DNA from: Tepidisphaeraceae bacterium
GTDB lineage: Bacteria > Planctomycetota > Phycisphaerae > Tepidisphaerales > Tepidisphaeraceae
Length of the DNA stretch: 64,000 nucleotides
Direction: 5' to 3'
Assembly (NCBI GenBank): GCA_035998445.1
Contig: DASYHQ010000039.1
Location: forward strand, 1-64,000
Shown piece by piece: positions 1 to 6,356 of the stretch. Position 1 is the stretch's first letter; each line of letters opens with the position of its first letter. The notes under the pieces were generated by a model. The model worked only from the letters and a program-made list of their open reading frames with translations. It made no database searches and was not told where the DNA came from. The position numbers and the translations under genes were made by a program.

Positions 1-80
1 GTCCGCTAGTACGCCTGCGGACCGATTCGCGTTCCGACGGAAAATGGTCCGCAGGGGTACCAGCGGACCCTACGAGACTG
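1..80. repeat. 93-bp palindromic element, copy 1 (left end cut by window)
   Basis: Two long arms (GGTCCGC/GCGGACC cores) flank a short variable loop, ending in CGGACCCTAC and GAGACTG. The same arms recur at 4232-4324 and 5139-5231. This copy is more diverged, mainly in the loop. Confidence 0.75.
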
Positions 81-141
81 CAGACGCCCGTCCCCCGCCA
101 GTTCCACACCACGGGCGGCGTACCGCCCGTGGCACCCGGCA

Positions 142-270
142 CGATAACATCCCGCCCGCCGCAGCCGGTCGCCGCGCGGTTAACCCTTGATCCCCAACAC
201 GTCCCATCTCATAATCCGACCCAACGGACGGCATACTGATCTGCGCGCGCCGGTCAGATTGTTCACTAGT
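142..270 (+). repeat. 129-bp direct repeat, copy A
   Basis: This stretch is almost identical to 789-916 (only a few differences, including one 1-base indel). It ends directly in front of the ATG of the gene at 272, so two unrelated genes share the same upstream region. It probably carries a promoter. Confidence 0.9.
187..215 (+). promoter_or_regulatory. possible sigma70-type promoter in the direct repeat
   Basis: TTGATC (187-192) and CATAAT (210-215) are 17 nt apart. The second repeat copy has the same -10 with a 1-nt shorter spacer. Only the sequence match supports it. Confidence 0.3.
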
Positions 271-271
271 A

Positions 272-616
272 ATGCAGCAGCAGGCCCCTGACATCACTTC
301 GAACGACCTGATCGACTACCTGATGCAGCACTTCGGGCGGTTTGTCTCGGCCGACGAGAACCATGCGTTTTACCGCTACGTGATGTATGGGCCGCATGAC
401 CCAGGTCCGCCGGACTCTGGTGGCCTGGACGAGCCTGGCCTGGTCGTGAGACAATTACTGGCGGACGGATCGATCGAGTTCAAGCGGCGCATCGCTGAGC
501 GCATTCTGCGAGAGCACGGGGACGCCGTGTTCTTGAATCTCTGCCCGCGCTGTCGGGGACTGTGCCGGACTCCGAAGGCGCTTCAGTGCTTCCGATGCGG
601 TCACAGTTGGGAATAA
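272..616 (+). CDS. hypothetical protein with C-terminal zinc ribbon
   Basis: A 114-residue protein of unknown function. The C-terminal third contains CPRC and CFRC pairs about 15 residues apart, the spacing of a small zinc ribbon. The start is the ATG immediately after the 129-bp direct repeat, and no clear ribosome binding site precedes it. The N-terminal part is acidic and probably helical. It lies at the left end of the accessory block of short plus-strand genes but is not followed by an attC-like site; a 22-bp perfect hairpin (634-682) follows instead. Zinc binding is inferred from the cysteine pattern; the cellular role is unknown. Confidence 0.6.
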   Translation: MQQQAPDITSNDLIDYLMQHFGRFVSADENHAFYRYVMYGPHDPGPPDSGGLDEPGLVVRQLLADGSIEFKRRIAERILREHGDAVFLNLCPRCRGLCRTPKALQCFRCGHSWE

Positions 617-633
617 GGATAAGGGGAAATAAG

Positions 634-682
634 GATAAGGGGACATCACTCAAATTTGGGATTTGAGTGATGTCCCCTTATC
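634..682. repeat. perfect 22-bp inverted repeat with 5-nt loop
   Basis: Arms at 634-655 and 661-682 are exactly complementary (GATAAGGGGACATC...). No T-tract follows, so it is more like a mobile palindrome than a classical terminator. It lies 18 nt after the stop of the preceding gene. Confidence 0.8.
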
Positions 683-788
683 TATTCCCCGTCCCTGTGC
701 TTCCCCACCGACCGCCATTACACACAGACAGGTACCACCCTGTGCCACCCGCCGCGCCGATCATCAAGCCGCCCCCGCCCCGCCCGCA

Positions 789-916
789 CGATAGCATCCC
801 GCCCGCCGCAGCCGGTCGCCGCGCGGTTAACCCTTGTCCCCAACACGTCCCATCTCATAATCCGACCCAACGGACGGCATACTGATCTGCGCGCGCCGGT
901 CAGATTGTTCACTAGT
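789..916 (+). repeat. 129-bp direct repeat, copy B
   Basis: Second copy of 142-270, again ending at the start region of a plus-strand gene. See copy A. Confidence 0.9.
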
Positions 917-925
917 TATGTGGCC

Positions 926-1537
926 ATGGCCGAACGTCTCGTGAATCTTCGGCTGGTACACGGAGACGCCCGCGAGGTCCGAGCTGGGATGGCGGTCATC
1001 GGTCAGCGCAGTCCTGCGCACACATGGCTGGAGTCATGCGGACATTCGTTTCAGCCGGCGGACCTCAAGGCCAGTCACGCCAGGGCATTGTGGTGCTCGC
1101 CAGGTGAGCCGTGGGAACATGTAATATCGATCAGACCTCGAATCGGTCATGTCACGCAAACACGACTGTCTCATGACGTTCACGACGCGATCGGCTGGGG
1201 TTTGCGGCGTTGGCCAGTGAACGATGTCGTGATCATACCGCTCTTCTGGCGCGAGCCGGAGTTGGTCTCGTTCAACATCCTGCTTGCACTGTGGATATTG
1301 TCGTTCTCGCCGAAGCATAGGGTTGGGCGTGAACGACTGGACGTAACCTTCACAATCGCGTCGCTTGATTCCGTTGAACCGTTTGATTTCTGGCTGCGTG
1401 ACGAGTGCCGTCAACTAAGAGCGGGAATTTCGAAGCTGATTATCTCGGGCACTGCCGGCGGCGAGTTCGCGCTATTCGCCCGGTTTCAGCCCACGTTCGA
1501 TCAACCTCGATTCGCGGTCGCCGCCGGAGCCACATAA
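926..1537 (+). CDS. hypothetical cassette protein
   Basis: About 203 residues; I do not recognise the family. No signal peptide is evident; a hydrophobic stretch near residues 110-130 (LVSFNILLALWILSF) could be one membrane helix or a buried strand. The start is uncertain: ATG 926, GTG 920 or TTG 905 are in frame, all just after the second 129-bp repeat. The TAA stop (1535-1537) lies inside the ATAAC box of the first attC-like site, the arrangement expected for a gene cassette. Function unknown. Confidence 0.55.
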   Translation: MAERLVNLRLVHGDAREVRAGMAVIGQRSPAHTWLESCGHSFQPADLKASHARALWCSPGEPWEHVISIRPRIGHVTQTRLSHDVHDAIGWGLRRWPVNDVVIIPLFWREPELVSFNILLALWILSFSPKHRVGRERLDVTFTIASLDSVEPFDFWLRDECRQLRAGISKLIISGTAGGEFALFARFQPTFDQPRFAVAAGAT

Positions 1538-1630
1538 CCAAACGCTGCAATGGACCGGCCCCGCGTTGAGCATTCTGGTAGATTGAAAGTCGGTCGGCGC
1601 GGTGCCGGCCATTGAACGTTGGTCCGTTAT
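1534..1630 (+). other. attC-like recombination site 1
   Basis: Left box ATAAC 1534-1538, right box GTTAT 1626-1630. The inner arms GCAATGG-A-CCGGC and GCCGG-CCATTG pair with a single unpaired A, as the extrahelical base in integron attC sites. The site is 97 nt long with a variable centre. Confidence 0.75.
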
Positions 1631-1639
1631 CCGGCAAAG

Positions 1640-1981
1640 ATGAGCCTCTCGTACCGAACAGTCACGCAGTCCGCCCGGGTGCGCGGAGACATAACCGGCG
1701 TATCGGACTGGTTTATTGACGCGCCGCTCCAACGGCCCAACCGTAAGAGCGACATTTGGCACTTCGCGTCGGACGAATTGTGGACGCCTCTTGGAATTCC
1801 TTTGCGTGTTTCGGTGACGATCGGTCCGAAGAACTCGCTGCAAGTTTGGTCTGTTCAAACAAAGTTGTTAGAGGTCGGCATCGTAGACCTGACCATCCAC
1901 GTAGAGCTTTGGCTTCCGACCGATGAGCGTCTCAGGGTGTGGACGGAAGAGAGTCGCACGGCCTCCGCGAATGCCGGATAA
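1640..1981 (+). CDS. hypothetical cassette protein
   Basis: A 113-residue protein without recognisable motifs, rich in beta-type sequence with several Trp residues (W25, W41, W48 and others). I chose the first ATG after the attC-like site; an in-frame earlier start lies inside the site. No convincing ribosome binding site is visible. The stop TAA overlaps the ATAAC box of attC-like site 2, so gene plus site form a compact ~444-bp unit. Function unknown. Confidence 0.55.
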   Translation: MSLSYRTVTQSARVRGDITGVSDWFIDAPLQRPNRKSDIWHFASDELWTPLGIPLRVSVTIGPKNSLQVWSVQTKLLEVGIVDLTIHVELWLPTDERLRVWTEESRTASANAG

Positions 1982-2074
1982 CCACGCACTGGAACGGACC
2001 GGCCGGGCGGGTCGGTCCTTGTGAATCGTCAAATGGTCGAGCGCCCGGCCGGCCGTTCAATGCTGGTCCGTTAT
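1978..2074 (+). other. attC-like recombination site 2
   Basis: ATAAC 1978-1982 and GTTAT 2070-2074. Arms GGAACGG-A-CCGGCCGGGC and GCCCGGCCGG-CCGTTC are complementary with one unpaired A. Length 97 nt, the same as site 1. Confidence 0.8.
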
Positions 2075-2404
2075 ATCGCGGAGTCTATTCCCTTGTCGGA
2101 GCCGTTAACGAACCTGATCGACGTCCTGATCCGCACGCGGCAATTGCTGCTGCTGCCGGAGAACGACTTCTGTTGGTCACGATGGGACGACGCCGAATCC
2201 GCCGTCCGGGACATCGACGGGTTCATCCGAGTCTTACGCGAAGGAGACCTTCCGCCCAGGATGGACCTGAGCATCCTCTTCGCTCCGACGGGTTCGATAC
2301 AGGACGTCAGTTTGAGTAGCGGTTGGGGCGACGAATTCATCGCCCTGTCGGAACAGTTCGACCGTGCGGAAGAAAGAGCGTACGGCCGCGCGGCCGCGGG
2401 ATAA
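2060..2404 (+). CDS. hypothetical cassette protein
   Basis: About 114 residues, acidic and probably alpha-helical, no recognised family. The start is unclear: ATG 2060 lies inside attC-like site 2, so its first codons would be encoded by the recombination site, and a TTG at 2093 is the first alternative outside it. If ATG 2060 is used, the N-terminus would change with each cassette exchange. The TAA stop (2402-2404) overlaps the ATAAC box of site 3. Function unknown. Confidence 0.5.
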   Translation: MLVRYIAESIPLSEPLTNLIDVLIRTRQLLLLPENDFCWSRWDDAESAVRDIDGFIRVLREGDLPPRMDLSILFAPTGSIQDVSLSSGWGDEFIALSEQFDRAEERAYGRAAAG

Positions 2405-2498
2405 CCCCGCACTGCAACGGACCGGCCGGGCGGAACGGTCCTTGTGATTCCAACGCGGCTCGGTGCCCGGCCGGCCGTTGAATGCTGGTCCGTTAAAC
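2401..2498 (+). other. attC-like recombination site 3
   Basis: ATAAC 2401-2405. The right box GTTAAAC (2492-2498) matches the classical GTTRRRY consensus exactly. Arms GCAACGG-A-CCGGCCGGG and CCCGGCCGG-CCGTTG pair with one unpaired A. Confidence 0.82.
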
Positions 2499-2517
2499 CT
2501 TCTCTAAACGAGGTCCC

Positions 2518-3078
2518 ATGCGTTTTGCTGCTCTTTCGATCGCGTGCCTGCTTGTCGTGAGTCTCTTGCCACCGGCGGTGTTCGTGCGAGCGGCCGAGGA
2601 GCCCGGGCAGTCACAGATTACCGTCCGGCCCGGCGGCGATTTGACGGCGCAGGAGTTGGCCACTCTTCTCGACGCGCACGTATGGAAGCTGAACGTATCT
2701 CTCCCCGAGGGCGCGAAGGAAGTTTCCATCAGGCTTGATCAGCAAGCCAACGGAAAGGATCGCGTCGGTTTTGGCGCCGGCATTAACACGCCACTGATGG
2801 CGGATACGAAGCGTGAGGTGCTTATCGCCATTGTCCCGATCGGCGGCGGCCTCTCGGAAGCCGAGAAAGTGCGGGTGACGATCATTGGATTCGGCATGGT
2901 GGCAAGTAGAACGGATGACAACCCGCTGCGCAAGCTCGGCATCGGAGGACCGGTGGGATCGCCTGAAGCAGCGGGTGATGGGACCTTCAACCTAATAGGC
3001 GGCTATGAAGGCGGCAACATTTCCAGCCCGGTTTCCAAGGCGGACAGGGTCATTTCTCTTAAAATCGAGACCCGGTGA
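2518..3078 (+). CDS. exported hypothetical protein (cassette-borne)
   Basis: A 186-residue protein with a clear signal peptide: basic start, hydrophobic core over residues 5-22 and a likely cleavage after VRA near residue 25. The mature part is beta-rich with many Gly and Val and matches no family I know. GAGG about 7 nt upstream supports ATG 2518. The gene sits between attC-like sites 3 and 4. A periplasmic or extracellular location is inferred; function unknown. Confidence 0.65.
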   Translation: MRFAALSIACLLVVSLLPPAVFVRAAEEPGQSQITVRPGGDLTAQELATLLDAHVWKLNVSLPEGAKEVSIRLDQQANGKDRVGFGAGINTPLMADTKREVLIAIVPIGGGLSEAEKVRVTIIGFGMVASRTDDNPLRKLGIGGPVGSPEAAGDGTFNLIGGYEGGNISSPVSKADRVISLKIETR

Positions 3079-3090
3079 CGGCGAGAAGGT

Positions 3091-3186
3091 ATGACCCGCC
3101 GTTGCACTGGACCGCGGCCGCGAAGCGTTTACTCTAATTCGAACGGTCGTCGGCGCGGCCGCGGCCAGTGAACGGCAATCCGTTAT
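3091..3186 (+). other. attC-like recombination site 4
   Basis: Left box ATGAC (3091-3095, one G:T wobble against GTTAT 3182-3186). Arms CACTGG-A-CCGCGGCCGCG and CGCGGCCGCGG-CCAGTG are perfectly complementary apart from the unpaired A. Here the upstream gene ends 12 nt before the site. Confidence 0.78.
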
Positions 3187-3203
3187 GTGCCGGAGGAGCC
3201 CGC

Positions 3204-3593
3204 GTGGCTGACGAGCTGCTGCAAGCTGACGAGGTCGTGGCACAACTGTCCGGTGGCGAGTGCGCTGTCGTTCACGAGGCGACGGGGACGGAAGTCTGGA
3301 TCTTCCACGAGGCCGGCAACGGGTCCGAGCCATACCACATCAAGGCGCCCCTCCCCGACGTCCCGAAGCGAGCCGTCTTAGTGCAAGCCCTGCCGCTCGG
3401 GTTCGCTTTAACGTCCGACGATTCGTCGCTCGGGCCAGTCTTCCAACTGCAACGGCGGTGCTTCGGCGTCCGAGCGGCGGCACACAAGGCGCTGGGTCTG
3501 GCAAGGATTCTTGCCGGCGCGCCGTCCGATGCGCGGCTATGGATCACGACGACCGAGTACGACAATCGAGAGCCGCCGACGCCCGGCACATAA
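3204..3593 (+). CDS. hypothetical cassette protein
   Basis: A 129-residue protein of unknown family. GTG 3204 is chosen because GGAGGAG lies at the right distance before it; earlier in-frame starts fall inside attC-like site 4. The sequence reads as a compact alpha/beta domain; nothing catalytic is recognisable. The TAA stop overlaps the ATAAC box of site 5. Function unknown. Confidence 0.55.
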   Translation: MADELLQADEVVAQLSGGECAVVHEATGTEVWIFHEAGNGSEPYHIKAPLPDVPKRAVLVQALPLGFALTSDDSSLGPVFQLQRRCFGVRAAAHKALGLARILAGAPSDARLWITTTEYDNREPPTPGT

Positions 3594-3684
3594 CCCGCCA
3601 ATGCACCGGACCGGGCCGGCGGTATAGTTTCTGTCGGTCGAACGCGGCTCGGTGCCGGCCGGCCGGTGATCGGCCCTACGTTAT
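3590..3684 (+). other. attC-like recombination site 5
   Basis: ATAAC 3590-3594 and GTTAT 3680-3684. Arms GCACCGG-A-CCGGGCCGGC and GCCGGCCGG-CCGGTG pair, again with the single unpaired A. The centre closely resembles that of site 6. Confidence 0.78.
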
Positions 3685-3705
3685 ATCGCGGGGGAGCGGT
3701 CCTCG

Positions 3706-4236
3706 ATGTCCAAGCAACTTCTCATCCTCGACGTGGACGAGACGCTCGTCTACGCCGACGAGAAGCCGCTAGCACGCGCCCCTGAATTCCGTGTCGGTCC
3801 GTTCCACGTCTACCGGCGTCCGTTCCTTCGCGAGTTCGTCACGGCCGTCGCCGATTGGTTCGACCTAGCCGTATGGTCCTCGGCCTCTGGCTCGTACGTT
3901 CATGGCGTCGTTGAGAACGTATTTGGTGTGCCGAACGCACTACGTTTCGTCTGGGCGTGCGACCGATGCACGCGGCGATATCATGCCGAGTTGCAGGAGC
4001 ACTATTACGCGAAGAATCTATCAAAGCTTCGGAAGCTCGGGTTCGAGCTCGAACGGATTCTGATGGTGGACGATTCACCAGAGAAGCTTTCACAGCACTA
4101 CGGCAATCACATCCGCGTGTCTCTGTTCACGGGCGACGAGTCAGATACCGAATTGCGAGATTTGCTGCCGTTTCTCGACTCGCTGCGAACCGCCGAGAAC
4201 GTTCGGCAGATTGAGAAGCGATTCTGGCGGCAGTGA
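3706..4236 (+). CDS. FCP1/SCP-like HAD phosphatase (NIF domain)
   Basis: A 176-residue HAD-superfamily phosphatase of the NLI-interacting factor/FCP1 type, known in eukaryotes to dephosphorylate the RNA polymerase II tail; the bacterial substrate is unknown. All motifs are present: DVDETL with nucleophile D9 and acid D11, VWSSAS at 56-61 (motif II), K103 in YAKNLSK (motif III) and VDDSPEK at 121-127 (motif IV). A CDRC pair (85-88) lies in the region where FCP1-like proteins carry an insert. GGGGAG precedes the ATG. It is the only gene in the cassette block with a clear family assignment. Its stop codon lies inside the 93-bp palindromic element, not an attC-like site. Confidence 0.85.
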   Translation: MSKQLLILDVDETLVYADEKPLARAPEFRVGPFHVYRRPFLREFVTAVADWFDLAVWSSASGSYVHGVVENVFGVPNALRFVWACDRCTRRYHAELQEHYYAKNLSKLRKLGFELERILMVDDSPEKLSQHYGNHIRVSLFTGDESDTELRDLLPFLDSLRTAENVRQIEKRFWRQ

Positions 4237-4324
4237 CGTAGGGTCCGCCGGTACTCCTGCGGACCGTTCCCGTCCCCGACCGAGAGGCGGTCCGCAGGAG
4301 TACCAGCGGACCCTACAAGACTGG
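4232..4324. repeat. 93-bp palindromic element, copy 2
   Basis: Near-identical to 5139-5231. Long arms (GGGTCCGCCGGTAC... / GTACCAGCGGACCC) enclose a ~20-nt loop. The element begins at AGTGACG, which supplies the TGA stop of the phosphatase gene, at the place where an attC site would be expected. Confidence 0.88.
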
Positions 4325-4345
4325 GTAATACGTCTACGGGGACGA

Positions 4346-4351
4346 TATAAT
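4346..4351 (+). promoter_or_regulatory. perfect -10 box 7 nt before a start codon
   Basis: TATAAT at 4346-4351 lies just before ATG 4359 and after the 93-bp element. If used, transcription would begin at or next to the ATG, giving a leaderless mRNA. The -35 region is poor. Confidence 0.35.
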
Positions 4352-4358
4352 AGTAGTT

Positions 4359-4682
4359 ATGCAGCACGAGGCGACTGCTCCCCCGACGCTGCCGTACGGC
4401 ACGCCGCCGCGAAGCCGCAGGTGGCGCGTGTTCGCGTTTCTGATCGGTGGCAGCGTCGCGCAGTTTGCGCTGCTGCTCGTGCTCTCGTCTTATCGAGAGG
4501 TACGGTGGGTTGATCGGGTGGCGTGGGTGCTAGAGTGTCCGCTGTTTCGGATCATGTGGGACCTCGGCCTGCCTGTCACGAACACCAACGGCTACGCGCT
4601 CGGCCTGTTGAACGGCCTTTGCTGGTCGTCGTTCGCGGTCCTGGTCGTATGGTTGGTGCGGCGTGCGCGACGTGCTGCATAA
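4359..4682 (+). CDS. small membrane protein (cassette-borne, unknown function)
   Basis: A 107-residue protein with two predicted membrane helices (about residues 25-43 and 80-100), a Pro/Arg-rich cytoplasmic N-terminus and a C-terminal Arg cluster (RRARRAA). No family recognised. ATG 4359 has no ribosome binding site but follows a TATAAT box by 7 nt, so leaderless translation is possible. The stop overlaps the ATAAC box of attC-like site 6. Confidence 0.6.
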   Translation: MQHEATAPPTLPYGTPPRSRRWRVFAFLIGGSVAQFALLLVLSSYREVRWVDRVAWVLECPLFRIMWDLGLPVTNTNGYALGLLNGLCWSSFAVLVVWLVRRARRAA

Positions 4683-4774
4683 CCCGCCAATGCACCGGAC
4701 CGTGCCGGCGGTATAGTTGCTGTCGGTCGGATGCGGCGCGGCGCCGGCTCGGCCACTGATCGGCCTCTCGTTAT
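4679..4774 (+). other. attC-like recombination site 6
   Basis: ATAAC 4679-4683 and GTTAT 4770-4774. Arms TGCACCGG-A-CCGTGCCGGC and GCCGGCTCGG-CCACTG pair less perfectly than in the other sites. The first 25 nt are almost identical to site 5. Confidence 0.7.
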
Positions 4775-4780
4775 CCCGCT

Positions 4781-5140
4781 ATGGCATCATTAATCGCCAT
4801 CACTTCCGGCGCGGCGGACGGAGGGCTGCTAGCGCTCTGTCTCTTTGGGGTCGCCCCTGTCGCCCTGTTTGTACACTTGCTTGTGCGTCGGTTCGTTTTC
4901 GTCTCGCTGGTGATTTCGCTCGTGTTCGGCCTGTTTCTGCTTGGCCTCTGGCTCTATTTTGATGCAGGGGTTCCCGGGAGGAGATGGGTGAGCTTTCGGC
5001 TGGTGTGGGTCGGTTTCATAATCGCGATGGTCGTTAGCGCAATCGCAGGAATCCCCACGCTACTCGTCGGCGCATTCGGCGGTCCGAGAAGGCGGGATAA
5101 ACAGCCGCTGCAGCGGACCGGCGACGAGGGTAAACTGTAG
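4781..5140 (+). CDS. small membrane protein (cassette-borne, unknown function)
   Basis: A 119-residue protein with about four hydrophobic segments (residues 16-35, 38-60, 70-85 and 85-98) and a basic C-terminus. No family recognised. ATG 4781 lies six nt after attC-like site 6. The last ~15 codons read through what looks like the left half of another attC site (5097-5126) and then stop at TAG inside the 93-bp element. The original, shorter C-terminus was probably lost when the attC site was disrupted. Confidence 0.5.
   Translation: MASLIAITSGAADGGLLALCLFGVAPVALFVHLLVRRFVFVSLVISLVFGLFLLGLWLYFDAGVPGRRWVSFRLVWVGFIIAMVVSAIAGIPTLLVGAFGGPRRRDKQPLQRTGDEGKL
5097..5126 (+). other. left half of a disrupted attC-like site
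   Basis: ATAAACAGCCGCTGC followed by AGCGG-A-CCGGC matches the left box and left arm of the six intact sites, including the unpaired A. The right half is missing; the 93-bp palindromic element begins 13 nt further on. Confidence 0.55.
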
Positions 5141-5231
5141 TGACGTAGGGTCCGCCGGTACACCTGCGGACCGTTCCCGTCCCCGACCGAGAGGCGGTCC
5201 GCAGGAGTACCAGCGGACCCTACAAGACTGG
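5139..5231. repeat. 93-bp palindromic element, copy 3
   Basis: Differs from copy 2 by only one or two bases. Begins at AGTGACG and ends at AAGACTGG. It lies directly after the half attC-like site and 8 nt before the stop of the next, minus-strand gene. Confidence 0.88.
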
Positions 5232-5238
5232 TTGTCTT

Positions 5239-6018
5239 TCAATCGGCGATCAGCGGCCGCGGTAGCCATTTGCTTTCGTATCGCATGTTGGCCCCGTCTC
5301 GGATTGCGAGCTTCGCGAACACGGCTTCGACGTATGGCCAGAAGAAGTGCTCATGCTTCTTGGCGACGTCGATTTCCGTCTCGCCCGTCGGTAACACAGC
5401 AAGCGCCCCCTCACGCTCGGCGATCCTCCAATGCTTCTCCGCACCGGTCCGGACGGCTTTCTTGAGCGAGGCGTAGTCCCGGCGGACGAATGCATCCACG
5501 ATGGCTGGAGATGGCCACGCGAACGTGCGATCCGGCTTGTATTTCGCAAACTTCGCCGCCTGATCCCGTACCCGATCGTCGTCACCCAACACCCGGCCGG
5601 CGAGGATTCCCGTCCAGCTCTCGTGGAACTGATACCGGCTCGACTCGTCGGCGATGAACACCTTCTCCGCGACGCTTTCGGCTAACGCGACGTCGTCAGA
5701 CAGGATGGCGCATTGCAACCAGAAGCTATCGAAACATTCTCGCAGTGCCCGGCCGGGCGCAAACGGGTGCACGTCGATCACCTTCGCGGCGCTGAGCGCA
5801 ATCGCGCGAAGCACGTCATGCGAAGCATTGCGATCTTGGGAGCGATGCCACTCCAGGAACGCATAGTTGATCGCCGCACGGCATGCATGCATCGGCGGAG
5901 CCAGCCCCAGAGTCTCTACCGCTGTAAAACGCGGCTCGGGGAGGTCGACGCGAGAGAATGCGCGGAACAACTCCAACCGATTCCCGATGTTCTTGAATAC
6001 GAGGTCCTTGCCAGCCAT
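5239..6018 (-). CDS. hypothetical protein, possibly Imm49-like
   Basis: About 259 residues from the ATG at 6018 (MAGKDLVF...); an in-frame upstream extension looks non-coding. The protein is soluble and largely helical, with repeat-like helical pairs and a C-terminal FWPYVEAVFAKLA...LPRPLI segment. That tail resembles, from memory, the C-terminus of the Imm49 immunity family, but I cannot confirm it. It is the first minus-strand gene after the cassette block and converges on it. No toxin partner is visible nearby. Confidence 0.5.
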   Translation of the reverse strand: MAGKDLVFKNIGNRLELFRAFSRVDLPEPRFTAVETLGLAPPMHACRAAINYAFLEWHRSQDRNASHDVLRAIALSAAKVIDVHPFAPGRALRECFDSFWLQCAILSDDVALAESVAEKVFIADESSRYQFHESWTGILAGRVLGDDDRVRDQAAKFAKYKPDRTFAWPSPAIVDAFVRRDYASLKKAVRTGAEKHWRIAEREGALAVLPTGETEIDVAKKHEHFFWPYVEAVFAKLAIRDGANMRYESKWLPRPLIAD

Positions 6019-6356
6019 GGATCCCACCGTCCTACACGCTATACGCGCAAACTGTTCGTCCCCCGGTAGGTGGCACCGTGTGGGTACGGCCAACGGATGG
6101 GTGGATGGCTGCCGATGCCATTCTACCGCGTCGACGCATGGCGGGCCGCACGATCGCACAGGTTGCGCGTACACAACCTGTACCACCCAGCCGCCTGTGA
6201 AGGCAAAAAAGGTTATTCCCACTCGATCGTCGCCGGCGGTTTGCTGCTGATGTCGTACACGGTCGGAGATAAAGGGGTCGGGAGTCTATAATGCGGTGGA
6301 ACAATGACTCCCGCCCCCTTGGTTGTCCCTTCCCCCGACAGCGGATAAGGACCAGC
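6019..6356. other. intergenic region with hairpins and guaA fragment
   Basis: No intact gene. It holds a small hairpin near 6160-6181 (CAGGTTG...CAACCTG), GC-rich sequence resembling other planctomycete intergenic repeats, and the guaA fragment. Confidence 0.6.
6213..6260 (-). pseudogene. guaA: 3'-end fragment of guaA (GMP synthase)
   Basis: Reading the minus strand, 15 codons ending in TAA spell VYDISSKPPATIEWE, the highly conserved C-terminus of GMP synthase. Nothing upstream of the V continues the protein, so this is a detached 3' end. The guaA 3' end is an established integration target of genomic islands, so this may be an attachment-site copy; it may also be a deletion relic. Confidence 0.8.

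Noticed and set aside
667-885. 72-codon frame between the repeats
   Set aside because: Pro/His-rich translation of repeat sequence without a ribosome binding site.
1534-4774. Reading the attC-like sites as rho-independent terminators
   Set aside because: They lack T-tracts, share conserved boxes at both ends and a conserved unpaired A, and include upstream stop codons, which terminators do not.
1-5240. Integron integrase or transposase
   Set aside because: No reading frame in the cassette block shows tyrosine-recombinase or DDE motifs; it may lie left of the window.
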